Below are positions 1 to 5,334 of a stretch of DNA of 6,204 nucleotides, in pieces. Position 1 is the stretch's first letter; every line of letters begins with the position of its first letter. The notes beneath the pieces are model-generated. The model was not told the DNA's origin and searched no databases. It was given only the letters and a program-made list of their open reading frames with translations. The DNA lies in contig RFJE01000366.1 of assembly GCA_003695005.1 (NCBI GenBank), forward strand, positions 1 through 6,204, given 5' to 3'. Origin of the DNA: Candidatus Hydrogenedentota bacterium (lineage in GTDB: Bacteria > Spirochaetota > Leptospiria > Turneriellales > J094). The position numbers and the translations under genes are program-made.

Positions 1-69
1 ACTGGAATGTCACCCGCAACATATCGCAGGGAAAAACTCAATGCCAAGAAAAGGACAAAGAAAAATTGA
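1..69 (+). CDS. AraC-family transcriptional regulator, C-terminal fragment
   Basis: Reading from base 1, 22 codons end at TGA (67-69). The peptide begins TGMSPATYRREK and continues with a Lys/Arg-rich tail. Gly-Met-Ser-Pro-x-x-Tyr-Arg is the hallmark at the end of the second helix-turn-helix of AraC/XylS DNA-binding domains, so this is probably the extreme C-terminus of such a regulator. The rest lies left of the window, so the effector or sensor part is unknown. The stop codon overlaps the TTG start of the next gene (TTGA, 66-69), which suggests co-transcription and translational coupling with the beta-barrel gene. The call rests on one short motif; the reading frame and the stop are certain only if the gene is real. 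Confidence 0.66.
   Translation, partial: TGMSPATYRREKLNAKKRTKKN
51..55 (+). promoter_or_regulatory. Shine-Dalgarno AAGGA for the TTG start at 66
   Basis: AAGGA lies 10 nt upstream of the TTG at 66. The frame is also open leftwards to the window edge, so this site, together with the hydrophobic signal peptide that begins right after, is what fixes the start. It lies inside the end of the AraC-type reading frame, as expected for coupled genes. Confidence 0.5.
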
Positions 70-1124
70 TTGGGATTACATCACAAAAAGCATGTTGGAT
101 CATTCCAATTACTTTGTGTTTGTACATAATCATTAATCCTTTAACAGCACTAGATAAAAAACCAAAATTACAAACTGCTCGTCTTTTTAATGGGATGGAG
201 TTAGAAGGGGAGCTAATCCACAAAGACGACAAAAAAGTGGTTCTTCGTATCTATACTCTTAAAGTTCCGGAAGCTCTTATTCCATCCACTACAGAGAAGA
301 TACAACCGAAATCGAAAAAAGTATTTGGTAAAATTATACTCGAAGGGGGAGAGTCTATTTTTGCTTGGTATAAAGTAGCAAAGGATGGTTCGATTGCAAT
401 TTATTCCCACCGTTACTTAAAAGATGGGACAAAAATTAAAGCACAAGCCATTATCAATAAAAAACCACTCGATTTATACAATGTTACGATTGGAGGAAAT
501 CGGGTATTAAAAATGGCACTGATTCACAAGGATGCTTATTGGGAATTTACCCCTGCAGAATTTCATCTTAAAGATAGTACTTTTAAGCGTAGGGAAATTT
601 TATTGCTAGGAGAGTCTTCAAATGAGTTGAATTTAAGGACGGCTACAGGAATCCTGCTTGGGTATGAAAAAGCCCCCCCTATCCTTGCTTCTGTTTACAG
701 TGGAGGACTGGGTCTTTCCTTTTTTGTGAATACTGGAATTACTCCTCTTTTAAATTTACATACAGTTTACATTCATCTTGAAATTGGTGCTAACACTTTC
801 CCTTCGAAATACGAAAACTACTCGCAAGCTTTTTTAACACGAGCAGGTCTTGGTATTGGTTATAAATATACTTTGCATGATAGTCTTTTGCTTACATACC
901 AATTAGGCTTTTTAGTTCAATATCGTCATACTTATTTAGAATTTTCTAAATATAAGCAAAAGAAAACTTCCCTACATGGCGACATAGCCATGTCTTTAGA
1001 TTTTACAATTTCTTTTTCTCATTTATACTTTGTCGGGATACAATCCGATGTGAATTATTTTCCCTCGGATAAGCCATATACTTCTTTCGGTATTTACTTG
1101 CGAACAGGTTTTTACTTTTTGTAA
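66..1124 (+). CDS. Secreted protein with C-terminal outer-membrane beta-barrel, function unknown
   Basis: A 352-residue exported protein, probably of the outer membrane. Seen: a signal peptide (Lys8, hydrophobic core about residues 11-26, likely cleavage after Ala28 in LTA-LDKK). Residues about 30-195 form a polar soluble part that includes a small-beta pattern, NGMELEGELIHKDDKKVVLR (42-61), like the secreted domains often found in front of spirochaetal barrels. From about 196 to 352 there are alternating hydrophobic/aromatic strands with Gly-rich turns (SGGLGLSFF, RAGLGIGYKYTL), probably about eight strands, ending GFYFL as barrel proteins do. The next in-frame Met is residue 44, which would lose the signal peptide, so the TTG start is preferred; it overlaps the AraC-type stop. 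No enzymatic motif is visible. It may be a regulator-controlled surface or transport protein, but the substrate is unknown. Confidence 0.72.
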   Translation: MIGITSQKACWIIPITLCLYIIINPLTALDKKPKLQTARLFNGMELEGELIHKDDKKVVLRIYTLKVPEALIPSTTEKIQPKSKKVFGKIILEGGESIFAWYKVAKDGSIAIYSHRYLKDGTKIKAQAIINKKPLDLYNVTIGGNRVLKMALIHKDAYWEFTPAEFHLKDSTFKRREILLLGESSNELNLRTATGILLGYEKAPPILASVYSGGLGLSFFVNTGITPLLNLHTVYIHLEIGANTFPSKYENYSQAFLTRAGLGIGYKYTLHDSLLLTYQLGFLVQYRHTYLEFSKYKQKKTSLHGDIAMSLDFTISFSHLYFVGIQSDVNYFPSDKPYTSFGIYLRTGFYFL

Positions 1125-1151
1125 GTGTGCAACCCTTCCCTATTATTTTGG

Positions 1152-1168
1152 AGGGGGGACACCCCCCT
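1152..1168. repeat. Perfect G/C hairpin (7-bp stem, ACA loop)
   Basis: AGGGGGG (1152-1158), loop ACA, CCCCCCT (1162-1168). It is a very stable stem on either strand. No T-run follows on either side, so it is not a classical rho-independent terminator. It sits 27 bp after the stop of the beta-barrel gene, so it could protect the 3' end of that transcript or belong to a repeated intergenic element. Confidence 0.7.
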
Positions 1169-1180
1169 GGCTCCGAATCC

Positions 1181-1192
1181 GCGGACGTTCGC
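1181..1192. repeat. GC-rich near-palindrome GCGGACGTTCGC
   Basis: Twelve bases symmetric about a central ACGT core, with two mismatched symmetric positions (G4 against T9). It lies directly after the G/C hairpin in the same GC-rich patch. Possible part of an intergenic repeat or a protein-binding site; no function can be assigned. Confidence 0.35.
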
Positions 1193-1326
1193 GCAGACAA
1201 ACAAAATTTTGTGGTTCACAATAATAGTTTTTGATTTCTATGAGAAAAGAGTAATGTCCTCTGTCCCGTCGGCCGTGTGCTCTCTGCGATCTCTCGCCTT
1301 TGTTTGCAAAAAGTTCCAGTTTGCTT

Positions 1327-1350
1327 GCGTGCAGTATGTTGGCACGCTTT
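1327..1350 (+). terminator. Weak candidate terminator hairpin
   Basis: GCGTGC (1327-1332) pairs perfectly with GCACGC (1342-1347) around a 9-nt loop and is followed by only TTT. The stem is good but the U-tract is poor and the loop large. It could end the AraC/beta-barrel transcript about 200 bp past the stop, or be just another element of the GC-rich intergenic patch. Confidence 0.25.
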
Positions 1351-1354
1351 GATA

Positions 1355-1374
1355 TAAAAAAACTTGTTTTTTTC
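1355..1374. repeat. A-tract/T-tract inverted repeat upstream of the HATPase gene
   Basis: AAAAAAAC (1356-1363) and GTTTTTTT (1366-1373) are perfect complements separated by TT. Rigid A/T tracts just upstream of a promoter can act as UP-element or bend-like DNA; as RNA the hairpin would be weak. The role is inference. Confidence 0.35.
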
Positions 1375-1400
1375 CCATAAAAAAAACGTCAATATATAGT
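1372..1400 (+). promoter_or_regulatory. Candidate sigma-70-type promoter for the HATPase-trmB pair
   Basis: TTCCCA (1372-1377, 4 of 6 against TTGACA) and TATAGT (1395-1400, 5 of 6 against TATAAT) are 17 bp apart. Transcription would begin near 1407. That fits either a nearly leaderless ATG at 1408 or a short leader to the GTG at 1438. AT-rich sequence makes chance matches common, so confidence is low. Confidence 0.35.
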
Positions 1401-1407
1401 ATAAGAT

Positions 1408-2004
1408 ATGACACTTATAAATGTGGGGAAAAATACTGTGTATTGTTGGCGAGATTCAGAAAATACGTGGAATGAGGTTTCCTGCTTACCTCTTACTTTG
1501 TCAAGTTTACGCGAAGCAAGACTACGGATTCGGAAAGCTTGTAACCAAAATAATCTCGACGAGGTTTCTGCGTATGAGATTGAGCTTTTAGCCGAAGAAT
1601 TATTGTCCAATGCATTATATGCCACATATACAAAAAATAAAGAGGAATTTGTTGTACTTCGCTGGAAATTAAATTCATCACAATTTATGATTATGATTTT
1701 AGACTATGGTGGGGGAATTCCAAAAGAAAACATACTTTCACCAAAAGAAAATACGAATCTGAAACCACAGGAAGGTTGTCTTCCCGATGGGCAAAAAAAC
1801 ATCATAAAAAAATTTACTCGTGCAGGAAGAGGACTCTCTATTATTGGAGGCATTGCCGAAAAGGTTGACGTGTTGTATCATTATCCGGACGGGGAATTTG
1901 GCTGCGAACGGCAAGATAAAGTTGCTGGGAGTGTAGTCATTGCAAGGTATAGGGTAAAAAATTGTCGCTCGTCCAAGAAAAGCCTGAACTGTTTAGCAAA
2001 CTAG
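1408..2004 (+). CDS. RsbW-like ATP-binding protein (HATPase/GHKL fold), probable anti-sigma or regulatory kinase
   Basis: A 198-residue cytoplasmic protein (188 if the GTG at 1438 is used). Bergerat-fold motifs are seen in order: N-box ELLAEELLSNALYA (59-72, with Glu63/64 and Asn68), G1 box DYGGGI (99-104), an ATP-lid segment (about 105-139) rich in Lys, G2 box GRGLSIIGG (140-148), and a closing AGSVVIARY strand (173-181). No transmembrane segment, His phosphoacceptor or receiver domain is present, so it is not an ordinary sensor kinase. Stand-alone proteins of this kind are typically anti-sigma serine kinases that phosphorylate a STAS partner, or ATP-binding regulators. No sigma factor or STAS gene is visible in the window, so the partner is unknown. 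The C-terminal tail (about 183-198) is basic and is encoded over the start of trmB (43-bp overlap), which suggests coupled expression. Confidence 0.82.
   Translation: MTLINVGKNTVYCWRDSENTWNEVSCLPLTLSSLREARLRIRKACNQNNLDEVSAYEIELLAEELLSNALYATYTKNKEEFVVLRWKLNSSQFMIMILDYGGGIPKENILSPKENTNLKPQEGCLPDGQKNIIKKFTRAGRGLSIIGGIAEKVDVLYHYPDGEFGCERQDKVAGSVVIARYRVKNCRSSKKSLNCLAN
1425..1429 (+). promoter_or_regulatory. Shine-Dalgarno GGGGA favouring a GTG start at 1438
   Basis: GGGGA is followed by 8 nt and then GTG (1438-1440), which is in frame with the ATG at 1408. No ribosome site precedes that ATG. If this site is used, the protein is 10 residues shorter and begins at Val11 of the long version. Confidence 0.5.
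1951..1954 (+). promoter_or_regulatory. Shine-Dalgarno AGGG for the TTG start of trmB
   Basis: AGGG lies 7 nt upstream of TTG at 1962, inside the HATPase coding region. It supports the long, overlapping start over the alternative TTG at 2055, whose AAGGA (2037-2041) is 13 nt away. Confidence 0.45.
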
Positions 2005-2666
2005 CCGGTATCTTACAAAGAAAAAGTTTTTCGGAAAAGGAATTCCCCTCTTATTTGCATATTCCCTTTCATTTAGACACTTTCCCTTTAGATGCTAAAA
2101 AAATAGCTCGACAGTATGGTTTTCAAAAAACTGTTTTAGAAATTGGTAGTGGCTGGGGAGAATTTACATTAGATCTAGCAAAACAAAATCCGGATTGGCT
2201 TATTGTCGCTACCGAGAAAAAAAAGCATCGGGTAAAAAGAACACTGCAAAATGCGCTTAAGCAAAATATTAAAAATATTCGCATGATGGTATTAGATGTT
2301 ACCTGGTTTTTACAGGAAGTTTTTGCCCCCTCTAGTTTCGATTACGTCATTTTAAATTTTCCTGACCCCTGGCCAAAAAAAAGACACCATAAACACCGGA
2401 TTATGTCGGAAAATTTTTTACTAGAACTTGCGCCCTTATGCACGAAAGCGGCTCTTTTAGAATTTGCTACTGACTATTGGCCTTATATGGAAAGAGTCCT
2501 AGAAATATTACAAAAGTCCGCGATTCAAAAAACATGGAGAAATGTACATGGGATGGGAGTGATCCTACCCGAATTAGCAAACCGTCCAAAAAGTTATTTT
2601 GAGCTTTTAAAAAAGGAAGAAGGGGAGCAACCTTATTTTTTACAACTTTTAAAAACTCAATGTTAA
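1962..2666 (+). CDS. trmB: tRNA (guanine-N7-)-methyltransferase TrmB
   Basis: A 234-residue SAM-dependent enzyme that makes m7G at position 46 in the variable loop of tRNAs. Seen: Rossmann motif I LEIGSGWGEF (59-68); acidic Glu85 at the end of strand 2; LDV (111-113); the TrmB signature NFPDPWPKKRHHKHRI (132-147) with Asp135 as the expected catalytic Asp; ATDYWPYM (169-176); and near the end RPKSYFE (208-214), matching the family RP-x-T-x-FE block with Ser in place of Thr. The length is close to the family norm. The N-terminal 45 residues are less recognisable, and the start could be the TTG at 2055. It overlaps the upstream HATPase gene by 43 bp and converges with the minus-strand barrel gene, the two 3' ends sharing 18 bp. 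No terminator is visible after it. Confidence 0.93.
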   Translation: MSLVQEKPELFSKLAGILQRKSFSEKEFPSYLHIPFHLDTFPLDAKKIARQYGFQKTVLEIGSGWGEFTLDLAKQNPDWLIVATEKKKHRVKRTLQNALKQNIKNIRMMVLDVTWFLQEVFAPSSFDYVILNFPDPWPKKRHHKHRIMSENFLLELAPLCTKAALLEFATDYWPYMERVLEILQKSAIQKTWRNVHGMGVILPELANRPKSYFELLKKEEGEQPYFLQLLKTQC

Positions 2667-4082
2667 GCTAGCTAAAAAAGCATGTCTGATTTTTTGCTGG
2701 CTTGGCAAATAAGCTTCTTGTGGCAGAAAGAATCCATAACCTGTATAAAACAACAAGTCGTTTAACCAACGAAAAGCAAGCGAAATATCCGCCGCAAAAC
2801 CAACATTCCGATTAGGCTCGGTTGCAAGTGGATCGGAAATTACGCCTTCGGCAATAGCTTTTAAATAGTAACGAACTTTCCATTCTAACGTAGTTTTACG
2901 CCAAATACTGTGACTTATGGCAAAGGGTAAAATGCGACTGCCGAAAGAAAAAATATGCAAATTGGAAAGTCGTGGTTTTAAAGCAAGGCCTGCGGCATAA
3001 GATCCAAAATAATAAAAGGAATGATCATCTCCATACTGGTTAGTGATAGCGGGAAGTAATACAGATGTTTTATCGGAATCTCCACTGCCAAAAGCATAGC
3101 CAAATAAAATAGCATGTTCCATTTTCCTTAAAAAAGACGTAAAATAATTAACATCCGCTCGAAAAGCAAAAGCGTTAATTTTATGAATTTCATTCCCGCG
3201 TACATTTTCAATGGGATTTACGACATTATACGTATTTCCCCCTTGGTAAATTCCTTCGATTCTTAAGAGTATATCAGGGTCATAGGCATAACCTTTTAGT
3301 CCAAAGGAAATGTAATAAGGATCATAGGAAATTTTTTGTTGAGCCGAGGATTTTTCCTGCACTAAATCAATACTGTATAGTAGGGCTCCAAAACCTCGCA
3401 GACCATAAAATGGTCGAGTTTCTGCATCACCAATAACAAACACTCGCTTGCCAGCATCGGTAATATTGGCATCAGGGGGTAAATTAGGACTTACATCATA
3501 AGGGTTAATGCCGCCACCACATCCTTGTAAACTTAAAGCACAGACTTTGCCATAATCCGCAGAATAAAGAGCCTGAGCAGTAAAACGTGCAAATGGATAC
3601 ACTAATGTATAGCGAACTCCATCAGCAAAATTAGAAAACAAGATACCCGAACCAATGTTTGAGTATAACCGACCCGCTTCTAAAACATATCCATCACCGG
3701 TTTGTTGGAAAGCTAAAAGCTCTAAAGATCCATTTTTTCGAGTTTGCTTTCCACTATTGGGAACTTTCGAAAACGCACTAATACTGAATTTCCCCCGCGT
3801 TAAGATAGAAAAGCTTTTGTAAGAGAAAAACATGTACGGCCGAAAAGTTCCTAAATATAAAAAGTTATCTAAGTTACTTTCATTATAGCCTATATTGCTT
3901 ACAATTAAACCATACTGAAGGACAACTTCCTTAGATTCCGGTTGCTTTAAAATAGATGCTTCTTCATCTAACGGAATAGGTGTAATGGAACCCTGCGCGA
4001 AAATAGGAAAAAAGCCTAAAACAAGAAGCAATAGAGAAACTTTTATGAAAAGTCTAAAAAGAAAATTGAGTTTATTATACAT
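2649..4082 (-). CDS. Outer-membrane beta-barrel protein, alginate-export-like
   Basis: A 477-residue exported barrel and the last gene of the four-gene minus-strand operon. Seen: a signal peptide (positive n-region, hydrophobic core about 15-28, probable cleavage after Ala29 in IFA-QG). Alternating amphipathic strands with aromatic girdles and polar loops then run from about residue 52 to the end, which closes in SLTLSF with a terminal Phe as used for barrel insertion. EAGRLYSNIGSGI (135-147), GYAFGSGDSD (328-337) and the late GYGFFLPQEAYLP (448-460) resemble the pattern of AlgE/alginate-export-type porins, but the match is by eye and the substrate is unknown. A long loop (about 181-215) holds Cys181 and Cys188, a possible disulfide. 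The start ATG is preceded by GAGG four bases upstream. It follows the FecR-domain gene by 14 bp, so co-transcription is very likely. The 3' end overlaps trmB by 18 bp. Confidence 0.78.
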   Translation of the reverse strand: MYNKLNFLFRLFIKVSLLLLVLGFFPIFAQGSITPIPLDEEASILKQPESKEVVLQYGLIVSNIGYNESNLDNFLYLGTFRPYMFFSYKSFSILTRGKFSISAFSKVPNSGKQTRKNGSLELLAFQQTGDGYVLEAGRLYSNIGSGILFSNFADGVRYTLVYPFARFTAQALYSADYGKVCALSLQGCGGGINPYDVSPNLPPDANITDAGKRVFVIGDAETRPFYGLRGFGALLYSIDLVQEKSSAQQKISYDPYYISFGLKGYAYDPDILLRIEGIYQGGNTYNVVNPIENVRGNEIHKINAFAFRADVNYFTSFLRKMEHAILFGYAFGSGDSDKTSVLLPAITNQYGDDHSFYYFGSYAAGLALKPRLSNLHIFSFGSRILPFAISHSIWRKTTLEWKVRYYLKAIAEGVISDPLATEPNRNVGFAADISLAFRWLNDLLFYTGYGFFLPQEAYLPSQQKIRHAFLASLTLSF

Positions 4083-4096
4083 GTTTCCTCGTCAGT

Positions 4097-4849
4097 TTAC
4101 AGTTTTTCCACATCAATGGGTACTTTCTTCCCTCCTAAATCAAGAAAAAACCGCTCAATGGCACGGTCTTGAAACTCCTGGACATCCTGGTAGCTGCCAA
4201 AAGGAAGTTCTGCACTGTCGAATACCTGAGCTGCTTCTTGTTGACTCATACCTCGGTAAGTTAAGTTCGTACGAACCTCTTTTAATTTAGTAATATCTGG
4301 ATAAAAAACTTTACCGTCGCTATCTACTTGTCCTCTGGCTCCTTCCGGAATCGTGTATAAGAAACCTAGTAAACTAAGCACTTCCGCCGAAGACTCAAGC
4401 AGTCGAATACGAGTTCCAAACTCAGGGTTATAAGTAACCTCTTCAATGGTGCCACGCACTCCGGCTACTGCGGACGGTGTTCGAACTCTAAAAATTCTTT
4501 TTTTCTTTTTCTCTCGAACTTTTGATAAGAGAACATAAATCCCGCCTCGTTTTAAATCGCTTAAAACATAGCTACTGTTTCCTTGTTGAATAAATTTCGT
4601 AAGAGAAACTAAAGTGGAACTTTTCACTGCCATTTTAGAACCATCAATAAACTCAACCACGGCTTTTGAATGAAAAAGCGTTTTTATTTTACTCTGCTTA
4701 AAAACAAAACTACCAATGCGTGCCGGTGTCCATTGTTTGTTATTTTGTACAAAGACTTGGCCTTTTAAGAATACAATTTTTCCAATCGGTGCAGCTGACA
4801 AACTATAGGCAAAAAGCAGAGAAAGTGCAATAGAACTTATTTTTTTCAT
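4097..4849 (-). CDS. Secreted FecR-domain protein
   Basis: A 250-residue protein with a clear signal peptide (MKKISSIALSLLFAYSLSAA, likely cleavage around residues 19-20). A FecR-like region starts right after (PIGKIVFLKGQVFV, 21-34), continues through a beta-rich segment (VVEFIDGSKMAVKSST, 64-79), and has the signature FRVRTPSAVAGVRGT (120-134). In classical FecR proteins this domain is the periplasmic part of a membrane anti-sigma regulator. Here there is no transmembrane anchor, no cytoplasmic anti-sigma region and no sigma factor nearby, so it is better read as a free periplasmic or surface FecR module. The C-terminal third (about 190-250) is charged and helix-like with no family match. 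The start is firm: ATG overlaps the previous stop as ATGA, with AGGAG 6 nt upstream. It is third in the operon, and its role may be tied to the barrel that follows. Confidence 0.88.
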   Translation of the reverse strand: MKKISSIALSLLFAYSLSAAPIGKIVFLKGQVFVQNNKQWTPARIGSFVFKQSKIKTLFHSKAVVEFIDGSKMAVKSSTLVSLTKFIQQGNSSYVLSDLKRGGIYVLLSKVREKKKKRIFRVRTPSAVAGVRGTIEEVTYNPEFGTRIRLLESSAEVLSLLGFLYTIPEGARGQVDSDGKVFYPDITKLKEVRTNLTYRGMSQQEAAQVFDSAELPFGSYQDVQEFQDRAIERFFLDLGGKKVPIDVEKL

Positions 4850-5334
4850 GGAACACTCCTTGTATTTGTTTTTTTACTAGCAAAGGACTTTAAAGCATTT
4901 GGTGATTGGTTTCCCCGATAAAAAGCTTCTTTTTCGGCAGCCGTTTCTAAAATGCCAATAAGAGCTTCGCCACTTACAAAATTAAAATCGCCTTTCGAAG
5001 AACTCATAATTCCTAAAGCTTGCATATCGGCATGTGCATAGCGTCCCCATCCTGTTATCGAATACCACAACCCTTTTGGCAACTGAAAACTTCGGTGAAG
5101 CCATTGCGCTAAAGTAGCGCGTGTTAAGAAATCACTACTTTTTTGGTTTGAGTTATCAATATGTTGATCGCGCAGTACTTTTAAGCAACCTTGTGAACAG
5201 GTATACCCTTTATAAGAGGCAATAAAAAAAGCTGCTTCTTCTAAAGTTAACTTTTCTTTTTGAGAAAGTAAATCCCATTGATCGGGAACGGCATGCAGGA
5301 AAAGAGGGATAAAAACAAGGAAATACTTTTTCAT
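4846..5334 (-). CDS. Small secreted protein with S-layer-homology-like pattern
   Basis: A 162-residue exported protein. Residues 1-15 (MKKYFLVFIPLFLHA) form a short signal peptide, with cleavage probable after Ala15. The mature part resembles the SLH domain layout by eye: LTLEEAAFFIASYKG (29-43), then LTRATLAQWLHRSF (70-83), a WYSITGWGRYAHADMQALGI block (90-109) like the SLH stretch ending in a Gly-Ile turn, and a helix beginning at the SGEALIGILETA segment (121-132). SLH domains anchor proteins to cell-wall polymer, but this match is weak and no database support is claimed. Cys46 and Cys50 (CSQGC) could form a disulfide. The C-terminus (about 140-162) is polar, low in structure and basic. 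The start ATG overlaps the upstream stop by one base (TAATG), with GGGGGA 8 nt upstream; its stop overlaps the FecR gene by 4 bp. This is tight translational coupling on both sides. Confidence 0.68.
   Translation of the reverse strand: MKKYFLVFIPLFLHAVPDQWDLLSQKEKLTLEEAAFFIASYKGYTCSQGCLKVLRDQHIDNSNQKSSDFLTRATLAQWLHRSFQLPKGLWYSITGWGRYAHADMQALGIMSSSKGDFNFVSGEALIGILETAAEKEAFYRGNQSPNALKSFASKKTNTRSVP
4856..4860 (-). promoter_or_regulatory. Shine-Dalgarno AGGAG for the FecR-domain gene
   Basis: On the minus strand AGGAG stands 6 nt before the ATG at 4849-4847. It is the best ribosome site in the window, and lies within the end of the preceding gene. Confidence 0.7.

Larger units (their letters stand above)
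1125..1407. other. Intergenic region: GC-rich hairpin patch followed by AT-rich promoter-like sequence
   Basis: The gap is 283 bp with no convincing gene. The first part is compositionally foreign to its surroundings: 35 of the 50 bases at 1151-1200 are G or C, in an otherwise AT-rich window. It contains a G6/C6 hairpin, a GC near-palindrome and the 12-nt palindrome ACAAAATTTTGT (1201-1212). Bases 1250-1350 are again fairly GC-rich with CT-rich stretches (TCTCTGCGA/TCTCTCGCC, 1281-1298, an imperfect 9-nt tandem). The last 60 bp are strongly AT-rich and hold the candidate promoter. An open frame at 1125-1352 has no ribosome site, hydrophobicity pattern or family motif and is judged spurious. 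The patch could be a dispersed intergenic repeat, an untranslated region or a small RNA. Confidence 0.6.

Noticed and set aside
41..133. ATG-started short frame (MPRKGQRKIDW...) at the left edge
   Set aside because: It overlaps both the AraC-type end and the signal peptide of the barrel protein, and ends after about 30 codons with no family pattern.
1125..1352. Plus-strand open frame of 75 codons directly after the barrel stop
   Set aside because: It begins at a GTG abutting the previous stop, has no ribosome site, runs through the hairpin and GC patch and has no protein-like pattern.
2666..2673. AGCTAGCT palindrome at the convergent junction as a bidirectional terminator
   Set aside because: Only 8 bp with no loop and no strong T-run in the right place; likely chance.
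3985..4290. Plus-strand open frame of 101 codons
   Set aside because: It is antisense to the barrel and FecR-domain genes, which have clear signal peptides and motifs; no independent support.
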